A stretch of 64,000 nucleotides of DNA, from contig JAGHTU010000023.1 in assembly GCA_018065185.1 (NCBI GenBank), positions 1 through 64,000 of the forward strand, given 5' to 3'. This document shows positions 42,645 through 53,000 of this stretch, piece by piece. Numbering within the stretch: position 1 is the stretch's first letter; each line of letters opens with the position of its first letter. The stretch comes from Candidatus Equicola faecalis. GTDB taxonomy: Bacteria; Bacteroidota; Bacteroidia; Bacteroidales; Bacteroidaceae. A program made the position numbers and the translations under genes. Below the pieces are notes generated by a model. That model was not told where the DNA came from. It ran no database searches and saw only the letters and a program-made list of their open reading frames with translations.

Positions 42645-45600
42645 CAACTCACTCACAAAGACTCATCGTTTATAAGGCAAGTGCCGGAAGCGGTAAGACG
42701 TTCAATCTTGCCGTGGAATATATCATGCTGCTGATAGAAAACCCAGAATGCTACAGAAATATTCTGGCTGTTACCTTCACGAACAAGGCTACTGAGGAAA
42801 TGAAAACACGCATCCTCAGTCAACTGTATGGCATATCCCACGGACTTTCTGCCTCTGAAAATTACATGAACGAAATCGTCAGCAGACGAAGACAACGTGC
42901 CTACAAGGATCTGTCACCGCAGAACATACGTCAAAGGGCTGGTATGGCACTGGACAACCTGCTGAATAACTACAACTACTTCAGGGTCGAGACCATTGAT
43001 TCATTCTTTCAGTCAGTGATGAAGAATCTTGCTAAAGAACTCGATCTGACACCAAACCTGCGTATTGACCTCAGCGATACAAAGGTCAAGGACGAAGCCG
43101 TTGACCGCATCATCGAAACATTGGATGATGATGCAAAAACAAAAAAGCAAATCATCAAGTTTGTGGAAGAGAGTATTGAGGACGACCATGGATGGAATGT
43201 GATAAGGAAAATCAAAGACTTCTCATCCACCATCTTCAAAGATTTCTATAAAGAAAATTCAGAACGTCTGAATCAAGCAATAAACGATATTGACGCTTTT
43301 GAAAAACAATTAAAAGAGTTTGTCAAAGAGTTTGAAGGTCAGATGCTGTCTATTGCCGATGAGTTTGAAAGACAATTTGCAGGCATCGAGATTAGTGGAC
43401 GTAATAATATAAGCAACTATTTCAAAAACATCCGTAAAGGCGAATATCAGGATTCCATACTTCTGAAGAATTATGTCAAGAAGGTGCTTGATGACGAGAC
43501 AGCCATCGCTCATGACATCACAGTACGATGCGAGAAATACCGTAAAGAACATATCGGGAAGTATCTCTCGGCAAAGGCTGTGCTGCCATATATCGGACAG
43601 TTACTCCTGCTGAACAAAGTGGAGGAAACCGTTCACCATCTCAACAATGATGCCAACCGTTTCCTATTGAGCGACACACAACATCTGTTGCAGAGAATGA
43701 TTGACAACGACGACGCTTCGTTCATCTACGAGAAGACGGGAAGCCATCTGCGCCATATCATGATAGATGAATTTCAGGACACCAGTATCGTGCAATGGAA
43801 GAACTTCCGCATATTGCTTGACGACTGTCTGGCGCAAGTCGGTTGCACATCGCTCATCGTCGGAGACGTGAAGCAGAGCATCTACCGCTGGCGTTCAGGC
43901 GACTGGCGTCTGTTGCACAACATCGAGAATGAGTTTTCCGACAACATCAGGATAGAGACGTTACAGAACAATTTCCGTTCTGCAGAAAACATCGTTGATT
44001 TCAACAACCGTTTCTTTAAGGCTTACATAAAACAGATGCCAGAGGTGCTCCAAAACGCCTACGACGATGTGGAGCAACAGTCGGGCAAGACAAGTGCGAA
44101 GGGGAAAGGACTCATCCGTGTGACCTTCACAGAAGATAGCGAAGACGAAAGAGATGCACAGAGTGCCGAAGTGTATCGCACCATAACTGTACTGAAGGAA
44201 CAGGGCGTTAAAAATTCCTCAATAGCCATCCTCCTGCGAAAGAACGACAAGATACAGCAGATAGCCAACTGGTTTGCACACGAACATCCTGAGATTCCGC
44301 TCGTATCAGAAGAAGCATTCCTGCTGTCATCCTCAAAGGCGGTGAACATCATAATGAGTGCTGTCACATATATTGTCCGCCATGATGATATTTCAATGGA
44401 ATATCTTAACGAGCATTGTGGAGATGATGTGCAGGACTTCATCAAGAGGATAGATGAACTGAAGCGAATGCCATTATTCTTGATGGTGGAAAGGATATTC
44501 CAGATTCTGCACATTGAGAAATTGCAGGATGAGAGCACTTTCGTATGTACATTCTTTGACAACCTGATGCAATTCATACAGGATAACCCTGCAAACGCAA
44601 CACTTTTCGTGCGCGAATGGGAAAATACGTTAAGCACAAAGAAAATTGTCGGAACAGATATTGACGGCATACGCCTTATGACCATTCACAAGAGCAAGGG
44701 ATTGGAATTTGACCACGTCATCATACCATTCTGTGACTGGAGAACGGAGAAATCTGACCTGATGTGGGTCAGCACAGAAGGGAAAAAAGGTTGGGATGAC
44801 ATACCTATCTTGCCCGTCATGTATTCCCAAAAACTCGCTGACACCGTCTTTGCTAAAGAATACGAGGAAGAACACGTGCAAAACATGATGGACAATCTTA
44901 ATATGCTGTATGTTGCATTCACCAGAGCATCAAAAAATATGTTCATCGTATGCCAAAAGAAAGTCGCATCAAACCAGATAAACAAAAACATTCAGATAGC
45001 ACTGGAAGAAGCAAGCATACCTCAGATTGCAGACGGCATCTATGAAATGGGTAGCCTCTATATAGGAGACAGTTCGGAGAAAGAAAAGGGCAAAGAGGAA
45101 GATGGGAAGAATGTGTTCCTCACACCGACAAAGACCATCCACACACAAATCATCGGTGAGGGGATGCGAACTGAATTCCGTCAAAGCAACAAGAGCAACT
45201 ACTTTGCCCATGACGAGACGGAAGAACATGATGAAACAAAACGCGAGCGTGGCATCCTCCTGCATGCTATTCTTTCCGAGATTGAGACAACCGCTGATGT
45301 AAAAAAGGTGATTGACCGCTATGAACGTGAGGGCATGTTTTCACAGTTCATCACAAAAGAAGAAGCCGAAAAGACCATTCGCGAAAGCACGTCACACCCT
45401 CAGATGGAGAAATGGTTTTCTGGAGAATGGAACATCTGTAATGAGCGCGACATACTGATGAAAGGACGCGACTACTGCGTTAAACGTCGTTGCGATCGCA
45501 TATTATATAATGATAAGGAAACTGTGGTAATAGACTTCAAATTCGGCAAACCGATGGCAGGTCACACCACACAAGTACGTGAATATGTGGATTTGCTAAG

Positions 45601-45673
45601 GGAGATTGGTTTTAAGAATGTGCATGGCTATCTGTGGTATGCCGAACACAGCAAATTGGAGGAGGTGAAATGA
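42641..45673 (+). CDS. addA: AddA-like helicase-nuclease (UvrD superfamily, PD-(D/E)xK)
   Basis: This protein of about 1010 residues is the helicase-nuclease subunit of an AddAB double-strand break repair complex. Helicase motifs are Walker A YKASAGSGKTFN, motif II IMIDEFQDTS, motif III VGDVKQSIYRWRSGD and the late motif TIHKSKGLEFDHVIIP. The C-terminus holds a RecB-like nuclease with GILLHAILSEIE and CDRILYNDKETVVIDFKFG. I place the start at TTG 42641, overlapping the upstream TGA and preceded by GGGAGGAAAGG, a rare good Shine-Dalgarno. ATG 42605 is the alternative and would overlap the upstream gene by 40 bases. addB starts at the stop codon. Confidence 0.9.
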   Translation: MTTHSQRLIVYKASAGSGKTFNLAVEYIMLLIENPECYRNILAVTFTNKATEEMKTRILSQLYGISHGLSASENYMNEIVSRRRQRAYKDLSPQNIRQRAGMALDNLLNNYNYFRVETIDSFFQSVMKNLAKELDLTPNLRIDLSDTKVKDEAVDRIIETLDDDAKTKKQIIKFVEESIEDDHGWNVIRKIKDFSSTIFKDFYKENSERLNQAINDIDAFEKQLKEFVKEFEGQMLSIADEFERQFAGIEISGRNNISNYFKNIRKGEYQDSILLKNYVKKVLDDETAIAHDITVRCEKYRKEHIGKYLSAKAVLPYIGQLLLLNKVEETVHHLNNDANRFLLSDTQHLLQRMIDNDDASFIYEKTGSHLRHIMIDEFQDTSIVQWKNFRILLDDCLAQVGCTSLIVGDVKQSIYRWRSGDWRLLHNIENEFSDNIRIETLQNNFRSAENIVDFNNRFFKAYIKQMPEVLQNAYDDVEQQSGKTSAKGKGLIRVTFTEDSEDERDAQSAEVYRTITVLKEQGVKNSSIAILLRKNDKIQQIANWFAHEHPEIPLVSEEAFLLSSSKAVNIIMSAVTYIVRHDDISMEYLNEHCGDDVQDFIKRIDELKRMPLFLMVERIFQILHIEKLQDESTFVCTFFDNLMQFIQDNPANATLFVREWENTLSTKKIVGTDIDGIRLMTIHKSKGLEFDHVIIPFCDWRTEKSDLMWVSTEGKKGWDDIPILPVMYSQKLADTVFAKEYEEEHVQNMMDNLNMLYVAFTRASKNMFIVCQKKVASNQINKNIQIALEEASIPQIADGIYEMGSLYIGDSSEKEKGKEEDGKNVFLTPTKTIHTQIIGEGMRTEFRQSNKSNYFAHDETEEHDETKRERGILLHAILSEIETTADVKKVIDRYEREGMFSQFITKEEAEKTIRESTSHPQMEKWFSGEWNICNERDILMKGRDYCVKRRCDRILYNDKETVVIDFKFGKPMAGHTTQVREYVDLLREIGFKNVHGYLWYAEHSKLEEVK

Positions 45674-48312
45674 AGACATTTCTGGAACATACGGCGTGCG
45701 ACATATTAGCGAAATACGGCAATAACCTCAGCCGTATCGCGGTGGTATTTCCCAACAAGAGAGCATCACTGTTTCTCAACGAAGCACTTGCCCAAAACTC
45801 AGTGCATCATGTGCTTGCACCAAGATATTACACCATCAGCGAACTCTTCGCCCTCAATTCCGAACTTGAAATTGGCGATTCGATAGAACTGGTCAGCCTA
45901 CTCTGTCGCGTCTATTGTCAGCAGACGGGAATCACCGAGACACTCGACCACTTCTTTTCCTGGGGCGAACTGATGATAAAGGATTTTGATGACATCGACA
46001 AGCATCTGGCAGATGCCAGACGTATCTTTTCAAATGTCAGCAACCTGCGCGAACTTGACGATCTGGACTATCTCACAGAAGAACAGAAACAGACGCTCCG
46101 TGCTTTCTTCCCTGATTTTGAAGGCAACAGCACCCGTCTGCAACAGAAATTCCTGCAACTATGGAGCAAACTGTATGACATTTACGAGGCGTTTAACCAG
46201 ACACTCCGTGAAAAAGGCATTGCATACGAAGGAGCATTATACCGCGATGTGCGCCAGCACCTTGAAAGCACATCATTCCCATTCGACACATACATCTTCA
46301 TCGGTTTCAACCATCTGTTGCCTGTTGAAGAAGCCCTCTTCCGCCATTTGAAGAAAGAAGGCAAAGCACGTTTCTATTGGGACTACGATATTACCTATAA
46401 TCACGAAGACAGCATAACTGGAGGTGACATCAGACGCAATTTGATGCTCTTCCCGAATGAGTTGGCAGAAGAAGAAGGCATCTTTGACCACCTCAGCAAG
46501 AAGAAAGATATCAGTATTATAAGCACCACGACAGACAACATACAGACACATTTTGTCCACCAATGGCTCACAGAAAATAAAATCAAGGCCAATCACCGCA
46601 CGGTCATCGTCCTTGCAGATGAGCGGCTGTTGCCTGCCGTTGTCCATGCCCTACCGAAAGAGGTGGAGAAAATCAATATCACTATTGCCTATCCGCTTGC
46701 CTATACCGACATCCCGGATACACTACAGAAGTTGATGCAGCAACAAGGCTATAAGAAAGCACCGAACCTCAACGACAAAATATGTTTTTTATCGGGCTGT
46801 ATCTCGGAACTTTTGAGAGAAGACAATGATGCACTTAGACAGGAATCGCTGTTCCGCACCTATACCCTATTGAACCGTTTGATACAATTACAGCGTGATG
46901 GATGGCTTGACATAACAGAGATAACATTCCAGAAATTGCTCAACACATTACTTGGTGCCACATCCGTTCCATTCCACGGCGAACCTGTGGAGGGTATTCA
47001 AATAATGGGAGTGCTTGAAACGCGAAACCTCGACTTTGAACACATGTTGGTGCTCTCCTGCAACGAAGGCACACTACCGAAGACCTCTGCCGGCACATCA
47101 TTCATCCCTCATTTCTTAAGAAAAGCCTATGGATTGACCACACAGGACAACAGCGTAGGAATTTTCTCATATTATTTCTATCGGATGATACAGCGTTGTG
47201 ATGACGTCAGTCTCATGTGGAACTCATCTACAGAAGGGACACATCGTGGCGAGATGTCACGCTTCATACTGCAGATGCTCACCCACCGTAATGACATCAC
47301 ACAATATGCCTTATGTGGAAATCAAATCGTCACCACACAAGCCTCACAGGACATTCCTAAAACAGAGGCCACAAGAGCCATGCTTGACAGTATGCTGTTC
47401 AGTGCCACACGTCTTGCGGTCTGGCTACGCTGTCAGAAGCGTTTCTATTTCCAATACATTAAGGGACTGAAGGAATATGAAGATCCTGCCGAACTGGGTA
47501 ACGACAATCGTATCTTTGGCACAATCTTCCATGAGGCGGTGCGTCAGATATACAGTCCATTTGAGGGACGACAGATACAACGTCACGACCTTGAACGCAT
47601 CAATGACGCAACGCTGATACAAAAGACCATAACTGGGATTTATCTTTCCGAATTGCAAAAACATAACGCAACAACAGAGGCATCTGTTGCAGACGGACTG
47701 AAAAAGATTCACATCCACGTACTTACGAAATATGTCCAACGGCTCATTGAACTGGATATGAAACTTGCGCCATTCACCATCATCTCGTTGGAAACGGAAT
47801 ATAGTGATGACGACCTGCAGATGGGCGGCATCATTGACCGCCTTGACATGATTCAAACCCCACAGGGAGCACGCATCCGCGTGGTGGATTTCAAGACGGG
47901 TGGCAGTAAGTTCACTCCGAAGATTGCAACAGTGGAAGATATTTTCGACCCGAATAAGACCACCACTGCTCATGGCGACTATTATTTGCAGACATTCCTT
48001 TACAGCATTATCATTGACAATAAGAAACAGGAAATCCTTTCCGCTCTAAAGATGGGGATAGATGTGGAAAGTACATCGGTCTCACCTGCTCTCCTATTCA
48101 TACAGCATGCAGGTGGAACTGACTATGACCCGACATTGCAATTCAGTAATGGCGAACAGATTACAGATATCAGAATCTACAAAGAGGAATTTACGGAACG
48201 GCTAAAATCGCTAATAGCAGAAATCAAAAATGTCAATCAAACATTCCATTCACAGGAACAGGAGAATCAGAACTGTTCAATGTGTCCTTATCGGCTGTTG
48301 TGCTGGAAGTAG
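45670..48312 (+). CDS. addB: AddB-like nuclease subunit
   Basis: This 880-residue protein is the partner of AddA. The inactive-helicase N-terminal half begins NNLSRIAVVFPNKRASLFLN. The C-terminal PD-(D/E)xK nuclease reads GTIFHEAVRQIY, GGIIDRLDMI and VVDFKTG. Cysteines in LRCQKRFYFQY and in the final CSMCPYRLLC can form the AddB-type iron-sulphur staple around the nuclease. ATG 45670 overlaps the addA TGA by 4 bases. The 3' end overlaps the convergent DUF4296 gene by 80 bp. Confidence 0.9.
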   Translation: MKTFLEHTACDILAKYGNNLSRIAVVFPNKRASLFLNEALAQNSVHHVLAPRYYTISELFALNSELEIGDSIELVSLLCRVYCQQTGITETLDHFFSWGELMIKDFDDIDKHLADARRIFSNVSNLRELDDLDYLTEEQKQTLRAFFPDFEGNSTRLQQKFLQLWSKLYDIYEAFNQTLREKGIAYEGALYRDVRQHLESTSFPFDTYIFIGFNHLLPVEEALFRHLKKEGKARFYWDYDITYNHEDSITGGDIRRNLMLFPNELAEEEGIFDHLSKKKDISIISTTTDNIQTHFVHQWLTENKIKANHRTVIVLADERLLPAVVHALPKEVEKINITIAYPLAYTDIPDTLQKLMQQQGYKKAPNLNDKICFLSGCISELLREDNDALRQESLFRTYTLLNRLIQLQRDGWLDITEITFQKLLNTLLGATSVPFHGEPVEGIQIMGVLETRNLDFEHMLVLSCNEGTLPKTSAGTSFIPHFLRKAYGLTTQDNSVGIFSYYFYRMIQRCDDVSLMWNSSTEGTHRGEMSRFILQMLTHRNDITQYALCGNQIVTTQASQDIPKTEATRAMLDSMLFSATRLAVWLRCQKRFYFQYIKGLKEYEDPAELGNDNRIFGTIFHEAVRQIYSPFEGRQIQRHDLERINDATLIQKTITGIYLSELQKHNATTEASVADGLKKIHIHVLTKYVQRLIELDMKLAPFTIISLETEYSDDDLQMGGIIDRLDMIQTPQGARIRVVDFKTGGSKFTPKIATVEDIFDPNKTTTAHGDYYLQTFLYSIIIDNKKQEILSALKMGIDVESTSVSPALLFIQHAGGTDYDPTLQFSNGEQITDIRIYKEEFTERLKSLIAEIKNVNQTFHSQEQENQNCSMCPYRLLCWK

Positions 48313-49075
48313 CATTTGGCTTCACATGCATCTTTAACAGGCGTATATTATCAAGGAAGAGAAGTTGCAGTGTCGTTTCGCTCTGATTTGCATTTTTGTT
48401 AAGATACATAAACCCCGACAGCGTCTTTATCTTACGCTCTATAGGTGTGGATAGAAAAATCTGCAATGGTCCGTCATACGACACCGTCCTTGTATCTATT
48501 GCGATGCTGTCATTATCATACTTTGCATATAGCACACACGTCAGGTTCTTGTAGCCGTCCTGATAGATGAAATGCGTATTCACGTTCCACAGGAAATTGT
48601 CGCCTTTATGGTAAGAAGTATCTGCCTTAAGTGTGAAATACATTTTATTATAAGGGGCATGATTCGTAAGCATCTGGTATTTTTCTTTTGACCAGATGTT
48701 TGCCGTATCACCATTCGGGGAATACTCCACATTGGTGATGATGCCGTTTACACCACCGGATGCAAGAGCTTCGTTATTCATGCGCTCTACTACATCCTTA
48801 TATATATCGCGCAGGTCTTCGGAGTGGCGCAGATAGTAAATCATTGACGAATCGAACTCAGCCTGTGTCACTCCGTATTTCTTCAGCACAGCATCCGTAT
48901 ATAGTTTGCCGTTATTGGCATCGCCTTCTATCATCGCCATTGACTGTGCCATGTGATAGTCATACAGGATGTCTTCCATCTCTCCTTCCGAGAAATGTGG
49001 GATATCCTTTGTACATGACATCGCAAGTATCAGCGCACAGACGAGGAGAGGGATGAGAGTTCTTTTCTGAACCAT
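48233..49075 (-). CDS. DUF4296-domain lipoprotein
   Basis: The 280-residue precursor has a lipobox (ALILAMSC) and the DUF4296 helical domain FSEGEMEDILYDYHMAQSMA followed by the YGVTQAEFDSSMIYYLRHSE block. The C-terminal half is beta-rich and ends in a Thr/Ser-rich tail. The function is unknown. It is the last gene of the ileS-dksA-lspA-DUF4296 cluster, typical for this order, and starts inside the lspA 3' end (46-base overlap). The last 80 bp are antisense to the end of addB. Confidence 0.82.
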   Translation of the reverse strand: MVQKRTLIPLLVCALILAMSCTKDIPHFSEGEMEDILYDYHMAQSMAMIEGDANNGKLYTDAVLKKYGVTQAEFDSSMIYYLRHSEDLRDIYKDVVERMNNEALASGGVNGIITNVEYSPNGDTANIWSKEKYQMLTNHAPYNKMYFTLKADTSYHKGDNFLWNVNTHFIYQDGYKNLTCVLYAKYDNDSIAIDTRTVSYDGPLQIFLSTPIERKIKTLSGFMYLNKNANQSETTLQLLFLDNIRLLKMHVKPNATSSTTADKDTLNSSDSPVPVNGMFD

Positions 49076-49617
49076 ATAAGAAGAATTATCACGCCACAGG
49101 TGATGGCGGAATCAGCAAAGTTGAACACCGGTGAGAAAAACACGAAATACTCTCCCCCCACCATCGGCATCCATGATGGCCACGTGGTTTCAATAAGAGG
49201 GAAATAGAACATATCCACAACCTTTCCCATAAACAGGTCAGCATAGCCGAATATCTTACCGTAGAAGACACAATCAAAGATATTTCCTGCTGCACCGGCT
49301 ATCACAAGCGAGATGGTAGCAATATACCCCATTCCGAAACTGCCTTTCTTTATAAGCTTTGCCAGATAATACGAAGCCACCGTCACCGCCACTATCCTAA
49401 AGATGGTAAGGAACAACTTACCTATTACCTCCATGCCGAAAGCAGCACCGTTGTTTTCAATAAAGACGAGATAGAACCAATCTGTGATTCTTATGCTTTC
49501 GTGTAGTGACATGTTGGTCTTGACCAACAGCTTTATGATTTGGTCTATTGCAACGACAAGGATGATAATCGCAACGGCTAATACAGTCTGTTTCCTACGT
49601 TTTGTATTTGCCGTCAT
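49030..49617 (-). CDS. lspA: lipoprotein signal peptidase (signal peptidase II)
   Basis: LspA cleaves prolipoproteins at the modified cysteine. The 195-residue protein has four membrane helices and the catalytic aspartates in GAAGNIFDCVFYG and FNFADSAIT, with the N-terminal VVAIDQIIKLLVK signature and the ENNGAAFGM loop. It is longer than the Escherichia coli enzyme (164) because of an insert (FYFPLIETTWPSWMPMVGGE), as in other Bacteroidetes. Its start overlaps the dksA-like stop by 4 bases. Confidence 0.96.
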   Translation of the reverse strand: MTANTKRRKQTVLAVAIIILVVAIDQIIKLLVKTNMSLHESIRITDWFYLVFIENNGAAFGMEVIGKLFLTIFRIVAVTVASYYLAKLIKKGSFGMGYIATISLVIAGAAGNIFDCVFYGKIFGYADLFMGKVVDMFYFPLIETTWPSWMPMVGGEYFVFFSPVFNFADSAITCGVIILLIWFRKELSSLSSSVR

Positions 49618-49994
49618 TTATTACCAATCTTATCTTCAATACACGTTGTGGCATGTGGCACAGCACGCAGTCTTTCTTTCGGTATCAATTTGCCGGAAAT
49701 ACGACTTATGCCATAAGTCTTGTTGGCTATTCTTACGAGCGCACCTTCAAGAGACAGAATGAATTTCTGCTGACGTTCTGCCAGTTGTGTCAGTTCTTCT
49801 TTGGTCTGCGTGGAACTGCCTTCTTCCAAGATTTTGTAGGTCGGTGATGTGTCTATCACATCATTCCTATCCTGATTTCGGAGCACTTCCTGCATCTGCT
49901 GGAGGTTTTGCCTTGCCACCTTCAGTTTTTCTTCGATAAGGACGCGAAACTCTTCGAGTTCGGCATCGGAATACCTTTTTTTCTCTTCAGCCAT
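49614..49994 (-). CDS. DksA/TraR-family protein with degenerate zinc finger
   Basis: This 126-residue protein has the DksA/TraR layout: a long N-terminal coiled coil (EEFRVLIEEKLKVARQNLQQ), a linker and the end motif GKLIPKERLRAVPHATTC. The four-cysteine zinc finger is lost: the CxxC positions read YGISRISG and only one Cys remains at the end. Family members without zinc can still bind RNA polymerase through the coiled coil, so a transcription-modulating role remains plausible. It lies 9 bases after ileS and couples to lspA by a 4-base overlap. Confidence 0.85.
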   Translation of the reverse strand: MAEEKKRYSDAELEEFRVLIEEKLKVARQNLQQMQEVLRNQDRNDVIDTSPTYKILEEGSSTQTKEELTQLAERQQKFILSLEGALVRIANKTYGISRISGKLIPKERLRAVPHATTCIEDKIGNK

Positions 49995-50003
49995 AATTGT
50001 TAA

Positions 50004-53000
50004 TCATGTTTTAGTGATAGTAATATATAGTTTGAAGTCGTCAAAGTCCACAATATCGCCATCATTATCGGCAATGGTTATGCTGTCTGCCAGCACTTGG
50101 GTGGTGATATATTGCCTGAAAGCGTCTATCGCTGCATCTGTCTGAGGATTTGACTGGATGGTGATGGCTATCCTGTCGGTTATTTCCAGACCTTTTTCCT
50201 TGCGCATGTTCTGCACACGGTTGATTATCTCTCGCGCCATGCCTTCCTGTCGCAGTTCCTCGGTCAGTTCCACCTCAAGAGCCACCGTCACGTTGCCTTC
50301 ATTAGCCACGAGCCATCCCGGTATGTCTTGATTGATTATTTCCACGTCGTTCACATCTATCACCACGTCTTCAGTGCCAACCGTCAGGCTCAAACTTTCT
50401 TTTGCTTCGAGTTCGGCTATCTGTTCCTGCGTCAGGGCTGTAACAGCATTTGCCACATCTTTCATCTGCTTGCCGAACTTCTTTCCCATGATGCGGAAGT
50501 TACATTTCACCTTCTTCACCAGCACGCCACCGGCATCGATAAACTTCAGTTCTTTCACGTTCACCTCGTTGAGGATGAGTGTTTTCACCTCTGCGATGTA
50601 TTTCTGTTGTGCCTCATTGGCAGGAATCATTATGCAGTGAAGCGGTTGGCGCACCTTGATATTCACCTTACGGCGGAGGGCAAGCACCATACTCGTGATT
50701 TGCTGTGCGAGTCCCATTTTTTCCTCCAACGGCTTCTGTATTGCTTCATCATCGGCTATAGGGAAGTCTGTCAGATGCACACTCTCTTCACCACCCGTCA
50801 GGTCGCGGTAGAGCTGGTCAGCATAGAACGGTGATATCGGTGCAAGAAGTTTTGCCACGTTCTTTAGACAGGTATAGAGCGTCTGATAGGCACTCAACTT
50901 GTCGCGACTCATCTCGCTGCCCCAGAAACGCTTTCTGTTCAGTCGCACATACCAGTTGCTGAGGTTGTCGTTGACGAACTTGTCAATGAGACGTCCGGCA
51001 CGTGTCGGCTCATAATCGTCCAACGCCTTATCCACACCCTTTATCAAAGAGTTCAACTCGCTCAGTATCCAGCGGTCTATCTCAGGGCGTTCTGCCAATG
51101 GCACCTGTTCCGCCTGTGGGTCAAAGTCATCGACATTAGCATATAGTGCAAAGAACGAATAAGTATTGTATAGTGTACCAAAGAACTTACGGCGCACCTC
51201 ATCCACACCATTAGGGTCGTATTTCAAGTTGTCCCACGGTGCAGAGTTCGTCACCATATAGAAACGCACAGCATCGCCACCAAATTTATCTATCTGTTCA
51301 AACGGGTTGACGGCATTGCCCAGTCGCTTACTCATCTTCTCGCCTTTGGCGTCAAGCACAAGACCGGTAGAGATGACATTTTTGAATGCCACGCTATCCT
51401 TCACCATCGTTGCTATGGCATGCAAGGTGAAGAACCATCCGCGTGTCTGGTCCACGCCCTCATTGATAAAGTCGGCAGGGAACACCTGATTGTTGTCTAT
51501 CGACTTCTGGTGCTCAAACGGATAGTGCTGCTGGGCGAACGGCATGGCACCAGAGTCAAACCACACGTCAATAAGGTCTGGCTCTCGCCTCATCGGTTTA
51601 CCGCTTGGGCTGACGAGGATGATGTCATCCACATACGGGCGGTGCAGGTCTATCTTCTGATAGTTTGCCTTACTCATCGACCCCGGTTGGAAATCAGCAT
51701 CGCGCAGTGGGTTGCTCTTCATGACGCCGGCCTTTACTGCCTTGTCTATCTCATCGTACAACTCCTGCAGCGAACCGATGCATATCTCCTCGCCTGTGTC
51801 AGCATTTCGCCATATCGGGAGCGGAGTGCCCCAGTAACGTGAGCGACTCAGGTTCCAGTCGTTCAGGTTTTCAAGCCATTTTCCGAAACGTCCCGCTCCC
51901 GTTGATGCTGGCTTCCAATTGATAGTTCGGTTCAGTTCAGACATTCTTTCTTTCTTTGCCGATGAGCGGATAAACCACGCATCAAGCGGATAGTATAGTA
52001 TTGGCTTATCCGTGCGCCAGCAATGCGGATAGGTGTGTACGTGCTTCTCTATCTTGAATGCCTTGTTCTCTGCTTTCAGGTCGAGGCATATTGCCACGTC
52101 CAGCGTCTCATCCTTATCCGTGAGGTCAGGGTCGTAAGCGTTTTTTACATAGCGTCCGGCATAGCGCACCCATAGTTTTGTATCGACAAACTGGTCGATA
52201 AACTTCTTGTCAATATCCTTTATCAGATAGTATTTGCCTTCCTGATCCACGATCGGACGTTTGTGTCCCTTCTTGTCAATTATCGTGATGCCTGAGATGC
52301 CTGCTTTCGTGGCAACGGTGCGGTCGTCAGCACCGAAGTTTGGTGCTATGTGTACGATACCAGCTCCGTCATCGGTTGTGACATAGTCGCCCGGAATCAC
52401 GCGGAAGGCACGTCTGGCGTCAATAGGCTTAATCATCGGCATGAGTTGCTCATACTCCATGCCCACGAGGTCTGCCCCTTTGTAATGCCCCACCACATGC
52501 CATGGCACCACCTTGTCGCCCTTCTTGTATTCCTCCAGCGGAGCATCCTTTCCTGCCTCGTTGAAATAGGCACTCACGCGTGCCTCTGCCAACACAGCCG
52601 TAATCGGCAGACCGGTATAAGGGTTGTATGTCCGTATTGCCACATAGTCTATCTTCGGCCCTACGCAGAGGGCTGAGTTGGCAGCCAGTGTCCATGGTGT
52701 CGTTGTCCATGCGAGGAACACCGGTGCGCCCCACCCCGTCATCTCCGGCTTCGGCGTGGTCATTACGAACTGTGCCGTACACGTCGTGTCCTTCACATCG
52801 CGGTAGCACCCCGGCTGATTCAGCTCGTGCGAACTGAGCCCCGTGCCGGCAGCCGGTGAATAAGGCTGTATCGTATAGCCCTTGTAAAGCAGTCCTTTGT
52901 CGTAGAGATTCTTTAAGAGCCACCACAGTGTCTCAATGTATTTATTGTCGTAAGTGATGTACGGGTTATCCACGTCCACCCAATAGCCAATCCTCTTCGT

